From positions 44,856-108,855 of the forward strand of contig CAUYUJ010014346.1 in assembly GCA_963575745.1 (NCBI GenBank): 64,000 nt of DNA, read 5' to 3'. This DNA is from Prorocentrum cordatum (taxonomy: Eukaryota; Sar; Dinophyceae; Prorocentrales; Prorocentraceae). A model generated the notes under the pieces. It had not been told where the DNA came from, did no database searches, and saw only the letters and a list, made by a program, of their open reading frames with translations. Positions within the stretch are counted from its first letter, which is position 1. Every line of letters begins with the position of its first letter. The position numbers and the translations under genes are program-made. Shown here in pieces: positions 1 to 12,769 of the stretch.

Positions 1-589
1 CGCGCACCCTGACCATGTTGAACAGCGAGTCGACAGGAAGAGAACCTCCACGAAATACCTTGGCTGCCAGACGCCACCTCCCAGAATAGAGCGAGTGTGA
101 CAAAACTAACTGCGACGGGGACGGGGACTAAATTAATGGCACGGAGCCTCGGGGCCTCGGGGGAGGAGGAGGGGGAGGAGGGGGAGGAGGGGAGGGGGGG
201 AGGAGAGGAGAGGGGGAGGAGGAGGACGAGGGGAGGAGGGGAGGAGGGGGTCGGGCCCGAGGGGGGGGGCGGTCCTGCGACAGGCGGCCAGCACGACGCT
301 GGGGTCCGCGCGCGCAGCTCCTCTGGGGGGGGGGGGGGGGGCGAGCACGGGCGAGGGCCACAGGCGCCTTCGCCTCTTCAACCCTGCGCCCGATCGCAGC
401 CGTCAGGGGCCTAAACCTCCCCCTCCTCCACGTCGTCGTCGCCCTCGCCCGTTCCTCGCCCCCTATCCTCCTCGTGCTCCTTCGCCACCTCCTCCCCGAT
501 TCCCCCGCCTGCGCCCCCTCATTCTCGTCATGGTCACCATCATGGTAATCATAGCCGTTGTCGAAGTCATGGTAGTCGACATTATCAAT

Positions 590-590
<1 letters not shown>
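1..590. other. G-rich low-complexity sequence, no gene
   Basis: From about 160 to 350 the plus strand is runs of GGGGA and GGAGG, then poly-G, with C-rich complement. The open frames here (poly-E/G on plus, poly-P on minus) follow from base composition alone. I see no start context, domain or splice structure that would make it a gene. Confidence 0.6.
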
Positions 591-1120
<530 letters not shown>

Positions 1121-1279
1121 TGACCCAGACAACCAGCACCAAGCAGCACGTGTGAACCTGATTACGAGGCACGAGAATGCCAGGCACGAAACCAGCGCTG
1201 ATCACCAAGCGCCTCGCAAAGGCCAACATCCTATCGCCCTGGGCGGTTCGCTCGAGACCGCTCGGCCATTTATGATCCG

Positions 1280-1470
1280 GTGGCCTCTTGGGAACCAATC
1301 GGGGTCCAGTTAGGGGCTACTGGGCTCTTCTTGGGCTGCCTGGGTTTGTCTTCGCTTTCTGCGGGGGATCTCTCAGACCGCCTTCGTGCCACCTTGGGCT
1401 GTCTTGGGCCGCCTGGGGGGCCTCCCGGGGCGCTCTTGGGAGCCGCTTGGAACACCCGTTGTGTTCTTTT
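1280..1470 (-). repeat. degenerate CTTGGGC-type array (short copy)
   Basis: Repeated CTTGGGCNGCCTGGG words, the complement of the CCAAGAGGCC arrays found at 32.1, 40.9, 56.4 and 62.7 kb. It is short and diverged. The sequence from here to about 2165 has no recognisable gene. Confidence 0.5.
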
Positions 1471-2169
1471 GGGCTCGCACTGTCGAGGTCGAAGGCAAGG
1501 CACTCTGGCACAATGTAGAATTGCCAGCACGCTGCAGTCACGCTCATTCGCAGTGTCGGAGTCCCACAAACAGCGTTCTGGCAGTATTTGAGATTGTCAA
1601 GACGCAACCGTTGCGCGGGGGTGAAGTTGTCACTCGCGGTGTTGAGGTTGCAGGAATGGTGTTCTGGCACGTTTCAGGATTTTCGGGCGGCTGTCTTCCA
1701 ACGGGGCACTTCCCTCAGTGAACATGAACCCTTGTAGGGACCTATGTGTAGGAAACCTGGCGGGAGGGATGATTGCCACATCGTTGATGGGTCTTGAGTT
1801 TGCACTGGCCCTCCTCTCCTCCTCCCCACCGCCCTCCTCTCTCCCTTCTCCTTTTGAGCACCTCCTCCGTGCCGCACCACCAGACGTATCGTTAGGGCGG
1901 TCGGGACGCCACGCCTGAGACCTGAGACGCCCTCACCGATGACTGCACCGAGGCCCAAACTCTCCAACAATTTCCCTTCCCCACTCGCCCGCCCCCCATG
2001 CCCCTGATCCTCCGCAGGAGTGGACGGGGGGCGGCAGGGGAAGGAACTACTTATTCCCCCTCCTCCTGCTCCCGCTCCTCCCATTATGCTTTCCTCTCCC
2101 CTTTTATCCCAGTCCTGCCTCCGTTTGCTCCTCCCTCCTCCCTTCCCCGACGGACGGAGCTTGCGGTAA

Positions 2170-2360
2170 TTTCGAAATCCCCATAGACCTCACCTCACGG
2201 TCCGTCCCCGCACGGTCTTGGTACCGTGGAGGAGCCCCCTGTCGTCCGAGACGTCCTCGGAATACGACCCGAGTCCCAAGACCCTGCGGTCACTGCAACT
2301 CCCCACTCGCTCACCATACGGTGCTCACCCCACCCTGTGGGGGCCCCCGAGAGGAACACC
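2170..2360 (+). repeat. dispersed repeat, copy 1 (partner at 13.37 kb)
   Basis: Shares an ordered series of words with 13366-13545: GAAATCCC, AGACCTCACC, CCGCACGGTCTTGG, CGAGACGTCCTCGGA, ACTCACC and CGGGGGCCCCCG-like ends, with small indels between. The two copies are in the same orientation. No coding capacity is evident. Sequence between this copy and 3.0 kb holds nothing I can identify. Confidence 0.65.
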
Positions 2361-3039
2361 GGCGTGCCGACGGCTCCCAGGGCCGAGGCGCCTCTGGAGC
2401 GTACACGAGGGCGCCGCCGTTGTGCCGCACCGCCTCCTCGACGAAGCCGCGGTCCTCCTTCGGTCGGGCGACGACAGGGGCGGCATGGCCGGTGCGTCTT
2501 TCTGAAAGAGACTTGGCAAATCAAAACCCGCCGACCCTGTCGGAGCGTGTGAATGGTCTTTCCGTTTGACTCGTCGTCGTCGCCGCTCTCCCGCACGCGT
2601 TCCAGCCAGAGGGAAATAGAACAACGTGTTCATCGAGTCGAAGGGGAGCGCCTTCCCTCTGATCCTCTCCCCCCCGAGGGGGGGGGGTCCCGGAGGGTCG
2701 CAGGTGCCGCCCCTGGCCTTCGTCAAGATACTCGGCCCGCTCAGTCCCCAACAGACCTCTCTTCTCGGTTCGTTTCGTGCCGTTTCCTTTCCTTTCGCGC
2801 CCGCGCCCGCCCATGCGCGCACCAGGATGCCGGCGGCGCACGCGCCCTTGCCCATGCTGTCACTGAACCGCCGTCCACTGCCCGTCACTGTCGCAACCGC
2901 TGGCACCAGCACTGTAGATCCACCCTGCCTCTCTCCGCCTGGGCGTCGCTCATCCGCCCCCCTCCTGTTCGCTGTTCGCCGTCAGCTTCGGGGTCGGGAA
3001 ACGTCATGCAAAACGTCAGAAACGACGCAGACATGCTCC

Positions 3040-3140
3040 TCCTTCTCTTACTCCTCCTCCTCCTCCTCCTCCTCCTCCTCCTTCTCCTCCTCCTCCTCCT
3101 CCACCTCCTCCTCCGCCTCCTCCTCCTCCTCCTCCTCGCT
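3040..3140. repeat. CTC/CCT microsatellite
   Basis: About 100 bases of CTCCTC repeats with scattered interruptions. Confidence 0.9.
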
Positions 3141-3315
3141 CGTCGAGCACTGCAAGAACCAGTACCTCCTTGGGTGGCCTCTGGCGCGCGGCTCTGGGCC
3201 GCGGGGGGCGGGGGCATACCCACGCGCGCGGAACAGCGGTGAGGGGCAACGATAGAGAGGGGAACGGCATATTTGGGGACAGGGGCAGCGATCGCGACAA
3301 CGAGGGGGATTCCGA

Positions 3316-3448
3316 CCAGCCACAACTGGGGGAGCTGTGGTCCTTGCCCCCCTGGGGGAGCCCATCGCATCGACGATCACTCGAGAGGGGTGTGGAAATC
3401 GATGGGTCCCGGGGGGGTAAGCACCACAGCTCCCCCAGTTGTGGCTGG
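3316..3448. mobile_element. 133-bp foldback (MITE-like) element
   Basis: The arms are a perfect inverted repeat of at least 25 bp: CCAGCCACAACTGGGGGAGC reads from 3316 and its reverse complement ends at 3448. Weaker pairing continues inwards (CTTGCCCCCC against GGGGGGGTAAG, and CCCATCG against CGATGGG). The centre is about 40 bp. There is no coding capacity and no clear target duplication. It could be a non-autonomous DNA transposon or a structured RNA gene; the near-perfect arms favour a recent foldback insertion. Confidence 0.65.
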
Positions 3449-3449
3449 C

Positions 3450-4320
3450 CTGGGATGGGCACAGGGGGGGGGGACGCATCGAACCCCAAATCGCCCACTC
3501 GGTGCCAATCGGGGGCCGCTGGCCCCAGCCTGCCCAGGAGGATACGGATTCACCATCGGGGCCCAGTGCGGTCCCGCGACCAAGGTCGAGAGGCCGCTCT
3601 CACACGCGGAGTCGAGCCCGCCCCACCCCCCACAGACCTCTGGCGTCGCGGCGGCGTCGCGCGGCGTCGCGGCGGCTTCGCGCGGCGTTGCAACTCAGAG
3701 TCCTGGAGGCCTCGACCCCCCACCTCGGGACCGCTGCTCCATCCGGGCCGGGGGCCACTTCTCGACGGCCCCCTGGTGCGGGCCCCAAGGACATGCACCA
3801 CCACCACCTTCATCCCCCCGTCCCCTCCTCCAGCCCAATCTGCCTGCCTTCTTCATGGGAGGTGACGGGGGGAGGGGAGCAAGGAAACTTGCAAGCTGGG
3901 AGTGCGAGCTGCGAGCGGTAGTGGGGAGCGCTGCGGAGGCGCTGCGGAACGGCGTGCGGCACGCGAGGGGGCGAGGCGCTGGTGCCTGTGCTCGAGCCGC
4001 GTGTCTGACGTCCGACAGGAGCGGCCCGAGGCCGAGGCAGGCAGGGGCGCCGCACGCACGGGGGCACGGCGCGGCACGGGCTCGAGGAGCGAGCGCGCGC
4101 CCGGGCCTCGACGGCCGTGACCCGCGCAGGCTCTGAGGGCCCAGGAGCAAGACGGGATGGCTGCAGCTGGCAGGCACTCGAAGCTCGGGAGGACCCCAGG
4201 CGATGTCGTGTCAGAGGCTCGGCCCCACAACTCGACCGGGTCAACGTCGGGCAGTGGACTCTCTCGACCCCTGAGCGAACTCACCGGGGCCGAACACAAG
4301 CGCACTGATCAGATTCCTCC
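3450..4320. other. GC-rich sequence, no recognised gene
   Basis: High GC sequence with several overlapping open frames on both strands, none with a recognisable domain. A short GGCGTCGCGGCGGC repeat lies at about 3640-3690. I would not call a gene. Confidence 0.4.
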
Positions 4321-4800
4321 TCCTCCTCCTCCAATAACCATAGGATATTGCTTTACCGCCCCCGTCCTCCTGATTACCCCTACTCGGCCTTCCCCGTGTC
4401 CTCATTGCAGTGCCCCATTATAGCGCCCTACTATTTGCAATGCGTCTCGTGTTCCACCTTCTCCTCCTGATCCTCCATCCTCCTCCCACATGGTTCCTAT
4501 TACCCCCTCCTGCTCCTCCATTGCCTCTTTCCTCCCCCTCCCCATCCTCTTTCTTAGCCCTCCTCCTCCTCCTCCGCCTCAGCCCTCCTCATCTCCTCTC
4601 TTCCTCAGTCCTCGTCAGATCCTCCTTCCTGCCACATCCACCCTCTTCCTCCTGCTACATCCCTCTGCTCCTCCCACGTCGTCCCTCATCGTTCCACGTC
4701 CACCTCCTTCCTCTTCCTCCCCCCTTCCACCCCGGCTGACTCTGCCTAGCATATCACATCCCGTTTGTTATTCCTCCCTTCTCTCCCCATTCCCATTTCC
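4310..4800. repeat. pyrimidine-rich CCT tract
   Basis: Imperfect CTCCTC-rich sequence, strongly strand-asymmetric. The open plus frames rich in Pro, Ser and Leu are composition artefacts. Confidence 0.7.
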
Positions 4801-6560
4801 CCTCCCCTGCGCAAGGACCCACCTGCACACCCCTGCGCCGATGCACTCCAAGCGCACCGTGACCCCCATCAAAGGCATGGCCGTCCGAATGAAGGGAATA
4901 CCAGCTCCCAGCAAGGGCTCCGAGCGGAGTGCCTCAGCGGAGCCGATCACCCCTTGGACCAGCTAGCTGTCTAGCCTGCTTCACAGCACCGCCACTCGTG
5001 TCCCGACGGGCACATTAAATGATCAGCGGTCGCCCCTCCACTGAAGGCCACCCCTCTATCGCTGCTGCCCAGGCTAGCTCAACCTAGCTGATCTCGTCCC
5101 CTATCCCCCTTCCTCCCCTTCGCCGCAATTTGCTCTGCCATGCGTGCTTCGTCCCGTCATGTTTCTCCTTCCCCCTGCTTGCACTGAAGGGGTCCTAGCG
5201 GAAGTTGAAAGATTTGGCGAAAAAATCCCGCCGATTTTGGTAGCAGGCTGGGTTCCCAGGCTCCCGGTTGCGGGTTCCCGGGTTCCCGGTTATTGATTCC
5301 GGGCCGATTCTGGTGGGTTCGCTCCAGGGTTCCCGGTCGATCTCCTCAGCGAAAACCATCCACTGATTTGGGTTGTTTCTCCGGTGTAATACAGTCCTTT
5401 CCAGTCCCCGTGGGCCATCTGCACCGATGAAGACCTAGCGCGCGCCAAGACCCTCGGCAGAGGCATGGCCTGCCGCAACGACAGCACCACCAGCCCCCAG
5501 CCAGGCTTCAGAGCGCCTCGACGGGGGTTCTCTGGAGCCTCCTCCTCCTCCTCCTCCTCCTTCTCCTATTCTTTTTATCATTCTTATGATTCGCACATGG
5601 AGCTTCCCACCCCTCACCCTCAGGGTGATGATCCGCCCCTCACCACAAGTGTGGCGATCTGCTGAAATGGGGCTGCGCCTTACTCTGCTGTGGCAAGTCC
5701 TCCTGTCACCAGTGTACGGCCTCATTCTGGGGGATGCCGGGCCACCCGATGTAAACATGCGGCGAGGCATTCTGTTGAACCCAGCAGCCCTAAGCTGCGA
5801 GACTGGAGGGCCTGCCTGTATTCCAAGGCTTGCACGGTGGCCAATCCATATTCGACGAGCCCGGGAGCGATTTCTCGGATTCTAAACATATTTTGAACTC
5901 GGCGTACTGAAGACTTGCATCGAAACAGTTGTCTTGCTCATACGTGTCATGCCTTCTTTGGTATAGGACGTCCATCATTGTATCAAGCCCTGCAAGTGGC
6001 TCCCTGGTCGGCTGTTTGATTCTAAGTGGCTTCCTGGCACATCGCGGCGGCGGTGATGACGCCGCTGGCTCCACGATCGTGTGTGCGGAATGTGTCTTCG
6101 TGGGCGGGTCGACGATTGCTGCGTGAACTTATCTCCGCACTTCTTGTGCGTTGCACCGTATAGCTCCTCGCCAGTGCAGCCAACTCTGCCTCGCCGCCGA
6201 CGAAGAAAGGACTTGCGTTGCAGCACTTCCCCCCTGGCCCTGTGCGTTGCTCTCTCCATCCTGCCCCTCAGCGTCAACATTTCTCTGCCGCTGCTCGTGG
6301 AGGTGTCTAGAGGTGACGACCGAAGGGGGTGAACCCACGGAGACAGCGAGGTGCTCATCCCCCACCCGGGGTTGCGCGCTCCTGCGCTGTGCGCGCGCGA
6401 GGGGCGGAGGTGTTCCAGGGGGGCGCGAGGGGGGGAGGGGGTCCTGCAGCGCTCTGGCCGCGTAGGTCAGCGCCCGCCGGCTGCGGACCAGCACCTGGCG
6501 CGCGGGGCGTCGTCCTCTGTTCGTTGCTGTCGTAGGCGGCAGCCATACTTGCCGCCATTC
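4800..6560. other. mostly unique sequence without an assignable gene
   Basis: Less repetitive than its surroundings, apart from GGTTCCCGG repeats at 5250-5345 and a short CCTCCT run at 5540-5560. The most protein-like frame is on the minus strand at 5790-6074 (94 residues, mixed composition, ends in a stop), but I recognise no domain, and the frames above it are interrupted. It could be a decayed mobile-element fragment. Confidence 0.35.
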
Positions 6561-6587
6561 CTGCTTGTGTTCCTCCCTCCTCGCGCA

Positions 6588-6840
6588 ATCTCTCTCTCTC
6601 TCTCATTCCTCTCCCTCTCCCTCTCTATCCCTGCCTCTCTCTCTCATGTTTGTTGTCTCTCTCCATCTCTCTCTCCCTCTCTCCCTCTCCATGTATCACT
6701 TATCTCCCTCTCTCGCTCTCTCTCTCTCTGCCCCTCTTCTGCTCCCTCTCTCTATCTCTCCTTCTCTCTCTCTCTCTCTCTCTCTCCCTCCCTCTCTCTC
6801 GATCGCTCCCTCACTCTCCCTCCCTCTCTCTCTCGCCCTA
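6588..6840. repeat. CT microsatellite
   Basis: Imperfect (CT)n with CCCT interruptions. Shorter CT tracts follow at 7288-7320 and 7540-7580. The sequence 6880-8400 between and after them has no recognised gene. Confidence 0.9.
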
Positions 6841-8409
6841 GTACTCCCCATCCATCGAAGACGTGGGTCAACACGTAGAGGGCGTGCTTGATCTGCGTTT
6901 TGAAATTTCACGTTTTAGAATAATTGCGGGTTTCAACTTATTTGCGTGGGCTGCGTGGTCTTACAATCCATAAGCCCTGTCATGTAAATTGTCGCTGTCG
7001 CTTCCCGCTCAATGTTTACTCCATGGTTTCAGGTCTCTGCTTGCCCCCTCGCCCGCCCGAACCGTTTTCTGTCCGTGGTCAATGCGTTCGCAATCGGTGT
7101 TCAAATGAACTGGACATTGACCAACCTGCCCCTCCTGGAGCTGCCGTTGTCAACTGCCGTTCGTCTCCAGGTTCCATTAGCGTTGCCGAGTTTCGCACCG
7201 ATTGCTTCATGCAAACAAAAAGGGAAGGCTGAAAATAGAACAACAATGACACACTGGCCGTTTTGAGAGACAACAGGGATGCTGCTTCGCTCTCTCTTTC
7301 TCTCTCTCTCTCTATCCATCTCCAACACACCGCCTTCACAACTTTAAAGACTTCCCATGTATTGAACGCTTCAGTCCTGTCGTTTCTCTTCCGTTCCGAC
7401 GCCTGGAAGCCTGTGTCGGGCTCTTGGACCATCGAACATCGATCTGGGACTCGGGGCACAAGAACAGCCCAAAGCAAAGGGGCGAGATCCCTGGGGCCGC
7501 AGGTTCGCAGGATCAACCCATCGGATGTATCGGACTCGCTCTCTATCTCTGCCTCTCTCTATCTCTCTCCCTCTCTGCGAATGAGCAGGCTGATGACCTC
7601 TCTGATGAAACATGAGAAGAGAGCCCGACTAGTCCCAAACCGTGTCCGCATCACCTCCTCCCACTGGTCCCACGTCCTTCTGGTTGCCCTCTCAACAACA
7701 CATCCCCTCCCCCTCACGCTTGCCCTGCCTGCCTGTCCGTTCTCCCCTCACCACTGGAGAAACCTCAGACGCAATGATCTTGTTCGGAATTTCGGCGCGC
7801 AAGGGCCGCTTTGGGGCCAAAGGGCTCTCAACAAGACGACCCGCGACGAGAACGGATCCCGCGGGAAGGGGGGGGGGCGAGAGGTCCCGAGTCTGGGGCC
7901 AACGTCGAGTACATTGTACTGCCATTCTCTTCCCTCCCCTCGCGTCGGCGGCGGCGGGAGGGGTCTAATCTGAGACGGGACGAGCGAGCCGAGGAGGAGG
8001 AAATGGATGGAGAATCAAGAGGACGGCTAGGAATCAAGAGGACGGAGGGAGGGAGGGCGAGAGAAGGGTTAGGGACCAAATGGTTGAACAAGCGGAGGAG
8101 GAAGAATGTAATTTGCCCGTCAAGCAATCAATCCAAAATCAACGCTGTGACGAATGGCGCGGCTTGTTGAGAAAACCGACCACGTGTCTTGCGTACTTCC
8201 ATGTGTGAAAGGGCACCGCCGAGGCCGCCGAATGCGAACCGCCCAGACTGGCCACACAATGCGGGGACAAAAAAAACACAACAACGCCGCAGCCGCTGCG
8301 ACCAGAAGATCAAGCGAACGACGGTCACACACGACGGCGGCGACGGACGACAACGAAGACAAAGGTGGCCATGACGACGGCAGCGACGGCGGCGACAACG
8401 AACGACCAC

Positions 8410-8700
8410 TACAACGATGACGGCGACGAACGACGACGACGATGACGAAAAACGACGAAGACGCCGTCGCCACGGCCACTGGGCGTAGGGCGTCCAACTC
8501 CACCTTCCACCTTCTGCCCTCCTCCCTGGTCCTCATCCTCCCCCCTCTCCTCCTCCTCCTCCTCCTCCTCCTCCTCCTCCTCCTCCTCCTCCTCCTCCTC
8601 CTCCTCCTCCTCCCCTCCTCCTCCTCCTCCTCCTCCTCCTCCTCCTCCTCCTCCTCCTCCTCCTCCTCCTCCTCCTCCTCCTCCTCCTCTTCCACCATTC
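8410..8700. repeat. ACGACG tract followed by long CCT microsatellite
   Basis: GACGAC repeats (8300-8460) are followed by nearly pure TCC repeats from 8540 to 8693. Poly-E/G/R frames on the minus strand are artefacts. Confidence 0.9.
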
Positions 8701-9232
8701 ACCCACTCGTCCTTCTCCGCTTTGCAGCATCTTCCCCTATCCCCCTCATCCTCCTCCCCCACTCCTCTCCATCCACCCTCTCACTCTTCCCCAAAGCTGG
8801 TTCCCATCCTCCGCCACCTCCACCTCCTCCTCTATCCCTCCCCCCCTGGTGGGCATGCGTGGCCCGGTGGCCACCAGAGGCCTCTGGAAGCCCCGGCTGG
8901 GAAAGACCAGGACGCTCAGAAGCCTCGCTCCTCCGACCTCGATCTTTCAACCTGAGGGGGAACGACAGGGGGGGGGGCCCAGCTCAGGGGGGGGGGGGAA
9001 TATCCGATTCAGCGATACACAGACGATAAATCGGCGACAGGCCCTGACGGCGAATCCTCACGCTGCTGGACGGGCTGTCGGGCCCCCTATCGGCGATGAA
9101 TGGGCTATCGGGGATCGATGCGTCCCCCACTGAGCACATCTGCTGCCAACCTTGCCCCTGACAAGCCCAGGCTTCGAATCTCGAATCTCTCCCTCTCCCT
9201 GGGCACTTCGAGGAACCGGCAGACAGAAGACG

Positions 9233-9338
9233 TCGGAGCTCCGCGCGGGCTTGCCCCCCCCACCCCCCTCCCTGGCGCGCGGAGCGCGCGCCGCAGGGCG
9301 GACCGGCGCCAATCGAAGACATCCGCGCGGAGCTCCGA
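9233..9338. mobile_element. 106-bp foldback element, family A copy 1
   Basis: Perfect 16-bp inverted ends: TCGGAGCTCCGCGCGG at 9233 and its complement ending at 9338. Just inside the right arm is CGCCAATCGAAGACATCCGC, and the middle holds CCTCCCTGGCGCGCGGAGCG. The same internal words occur in the elements at 13088 and 43019, so this is a dispersed family and not a chance hairpin. Confidence 0.65.
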
Positions 9339-9339
9339 A

Positions 9340-10190
9340 CAGTTCTGTTCGTGCAGTCTGATCTTCTCCGACGGGGGAGGGCGGCAGGGCGCACGGCGGG
9401 CCTGGAGTATCAGGCCGCGGTCCGCCAGAACTGCGGGGGAGGCGTGCTGCAGGGCGTGCACCTGCGCCGTGCGCGCGCGGCAGCTGCTCAGCTGGGCCCG
9501 CTGGGGCCACAAGCGGCGCGGGCAAGACGCCGACATGCTTCTGTGGTTCAGGTTCTGGCAGCTTGCTAGAAGAGGTGTTTCCGATGTCGCATCCCGTCTG
9601 CGATCGTATTTCAGAGGCGACGATCCCTCCCTGCATGATGAGCAGAAACGTGCCTGGCTATCCTGAACCCTGGGGTGTACACGCCTTCCTGGCCGATGCC
9701 AGGAGATTCTCGACGTCATCCTGGGGCTTACCATTGCCCTGGCTGTGAATGGTGCCGTTGGTGACTGGATGACTTCTGCGGAGGAAGAGGGGGGCGAGGA
9801 GAATGGGCAGGTGAAGCAAAACTGGTCGCGGGGTCGAGGGTGAGAGAATGCAAGGCACGTTGCACACGCCAGAGGGCTTCCAGGGATGCCAACGGGAGAG
9901 AGAGATGCCCAAGGGGGCCAGGCACCGAGGGACGCTCGGCCCCATTGCTTCTGGCGCTCATCCGTACACCTGGTTGGGGCATTAGAAGTTGAATAAGAAA
10001 AAAAGAAGAAAAATCAGAAGAAGAAGAACTGCAGGGCGAAGGTTCGCAGTTTGCTGTGCCAGCTGCAGCTTCCAATTTCCACTGTTACACTTCGCCTTCT
10101 TGCTGCTTACTGTTCCTTGTTGATGGACCGCGCAAGGGGGGGAGGCCCAAAACGGACATTTCTACCACGCGCTGAACGTGTACTCTGAAT
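9340..10190. other. sequence without a recognised gene
   Basis: Mixed composition and several overlapping short frames on both strands. No domain, splice structure or repeat was recognised. Confidence 0.35.
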
Positions 10191-10870
10191 TGCCGGGGTG
10201 GGTAAAAATTTGCAACCTTCACGCAAATCGGCGGGGTCAGGGTTCAAAACACACAAGGGACTTGCCACATTTTGAGATGTCGGTGGCACCCCTCATACGA
10301 TTCGGCGGGGTCAGTGTCAAAAAACATGGGATTTGCCACGATTATGCAATTTGCTGGCACCCCTTACGCAGATCGGCGGGGTCAGGGCCCAATAACATAA
10401 ATGATTTGCCACAGTTCTGACATCCGGCGGCACCCCTCACGCAGATCGGCAGGGTCAGGGTCCAACAACACAAAAGATTTGCCACATTTCTGAAATTCGC
10501 TGGCACCCCATCACGCAGATCGGAGGGGTCAGGGTCCAAAAGCACAAGGGATTTGCCACATTTCTGAAATCAGGTGGCGCCCCTCACGCAGATCGGCAGG
10601 GTCAGGGTCCAAAAACAAAACGGATTCGCCACATTTTTGAAATCCAGCGGTACCCCTCACGCAGATCGGCGGGGTCAGGGTCCAAAAACAAATGGGATTC
10701 GCCACGTTTCTGAAATCCGGGGGCACCCGTCCCGCAGATCCGCAGGGTCAGGGTCCAAAAACACGGGGGATTCGATACATTTCTGAAATCTGGCGGCCCC
10801 CCTCACGCAGATCCGTAGGGTCAGGGTCGAAAAGCAAACAGGTCCCGACATTGTTGCACGGCGGCGCCCA
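10190..10870 (+). repeat. 73-bp satellite, about nine copies
   Basis: The word ACGCAGATCGG(C/A)GGGGTCAGG recurs with starts near 10221, 10294, 10366, 10439, 10513, 10586, 10659, 10732 and 10805, a steady 72-74-bp step. Each unit also holds a GATTTGCCAC(A)TTTCTGAAAT half. The outer copies are the most diverged. 73 is not a multiple of 3, so the short frames across it are not meaningful. Confidence 0.9.
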
Positions 10871-11109
10871 GACCTCATGATTTAGCTTTTGCATCTCACA
10901 TTATCCGAGACTGGGGGCCGGCGGCATGGGGCGAAGCCCTTACGGATAATCATAAGATGAGAACTGAAATACATTTACAAAATTACTCGACGCAGGGGCT
11001 CCCCATATGTGCATATCATTATCTTGGTACGAATTCCTGTTGATATTTGTCAATGAGCGCCTGTGTGCGAAGGCGAACCGCTCGATCGAGACATTCCCAC
11101 AGTCTGCAA

Positions 11110-11620
11110 GCATGAGTGCGAGCAATAGCAAATCTGAGAGCGACTGGTTCTGAGTGTGATTTAATCTGGGTGCGATTGAGCCTGGTTTGAGTGGGTATGC
11201 GTGTGAGTAAATATGAGCGCGAGTGCGTCTGTGTGCGAGTGGGTCTGAGTATGGACGAATCTGAGTGTGAGCCAGTCTGTGATTGAGCGGATCGTAGCTT
11301 GATGGGTCTGAGCATGAGTTAGTCTGGGTTTGAGTGGGTCCGGTTGTGAGAAAAAGTGCGTGCTAACGAATCTGAGTGCGAGCGGGCTGAGTGTGATTGG
11401 GTATGGATACGAGGCAGTCTGAGTGTGAGTCGGTCTGCGTTTGAGCGGACCAAAGGATGATGAGTCTGAGCAGGAGCGAGTCTGAGTATGAGTGGTTCTG
11501 AGCGTGAGTCTGAGTGTGAGTAAGTTTAAGTATGGATATGAGCGAGTCTAAGTGCGAGTGAGCCTGCGTGTGACTGAGTCTGAGTATGAGTGAGTATGAA
11601 TGCAGAAGAGTGAAGGAGAG
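11110..11620 (+). repeat. degenerate GAGTCTGAGTGTGAGT array
   Basis: Roughly 10-12-bp units built from GAGTCTGAGTG, with variable spacing and many substitutions. Related to the cleaner array at 12770-12975. Confidence 0.8.
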
Positions 11621-11717
11621 CGGAGAGCGAAGGAGAGTGAGGCGGAAGCGTTTGAGTAAAACCTAAAGCCTTGGAACATCGAACCTCGATCGTCTGGCCC
11701 TGGCTACTCGAGTTGCC

Positions 11718-11751
11718 CACGTCCTCCTCCTCCTCCTCCTCCTCCTCCTCC

Positions 11752-11786
<35 letters not shown>

Positions 11787-11985
11787 TCATCATCCCCTTC
11801 CTGCTTCTGCTCCTACCGTGTTCATGCTGTCCTCCTTCTCCTCCTCCTCCTCCTCCTCCTCGTCCTCTTCCTCCTCCTCCTCGCTTCCTCCTTCTCTTCT
11901 CTTCCTCCTCCTCCTCCTCCTCCTCCTCCCTCCTCCTCCCTCCTCCTCCTCCTCCTCCTCTTCCTCCTCCTCCTCCTCCTTGGGA
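11718..11985. repeat. TCC / ATC compound microsatellite
   Basis: TCC repeats, then ATC repeats (11752-11790), then TCC repeats again to about 11980. Confidence 0.95.
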
Positions 11986-12715
11986 GTGCTGAAACCAGCA
12001 AATCGCCTGAGACATCCTCCCAAAACTGCTCCGAAAACGACAGATGCCCAGCATCATAACGGCCAAACCGCCTGAGACATCCCCGCAAACTGGGCGCGAA
12101 CGTCCTCCAAATCTGCTCCGAAAGCGAAACATGTTGGAAGAGAAAATGGCCAAACCGCCTGAGACATCCCCACAAAATCCCGCGAAAGGGGCCGAGTGAA
12201 ATACCCCCCCGCCGCTCCCCTTAGAGTGCTGAAACCAGCGAATCGCCTGAGACATCCTCCAAATCTGCTCCGAAAGCGAAACATGTTGGAAGAGAAAATG
12301 GCCAAACCGCCTGAGACATCCCCACAAAATCCCACGAAAGGGGCCGAGTGCAATAACCCCCCGCCGCTCCCCTTAGAGTGCTGCAACCAGCGAATCGCCT
12401 GAGACATCCTCCAAATCTGCTCCGAAAGCGAAACATGCTGGAAGAGAAAATGGTCAAACCGCCTGAGACATCCCCACAAAATCCCACGAAAGGGGCCGAG
12501 TGCAATACCCCCCGCCGCTCCCCTCAGGACTGCTGAAACCTGCGAATCGCCTGAGACATCCTCCAAATCTGTTCCGAAAGCGAAACATGTTGGAAGAGAA
12601 ATAACCAAACCGCATGAGACATCCCAACAAAATCATACGGAAGGGGCCGAGTGCAATACCCCCCCGCCGCTCCCCTTAGGAGTGCTGAAGCCACAGAATC
12701 GCCCGAGACATCCTC
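11983..12715 (+). repeat. about 151-bp satellite, four to five copies
   Basis: Units start with GAGTGCTGAAACCAGCGAAT near 11983, 12223, 12375, 12526 and 12676; the last three steps are about 151 bp. Each unit contains two related half-words, CGCCTGAGACATCCTCC and CGCCTGAGACATCCCCAC, so the 151-bp unit may itself be an old dimer. The first interval (240 bp) is irregular. Confidence 0.9.
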
Positions 12716-12769
12716 AACATCAGTGTGTGTGAGTCATCCGATGCGTGGACCTGAGTGACCGTAGTGAAT

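Noticed and set aside
5790-6074. 94-residue minus-strand gene
   Set aside because: Amino-acid mix is natural, but there is no recognised domain, no support upstream, and the neighbourhood is interrupted. Left as unassigned sequence.
10190-10870. CRISPR-like array (regular 73-bp spacing)
   Set aside because: Whole units are similar, with no unique spacers, and the other evidence is for a eukaryotic genome.
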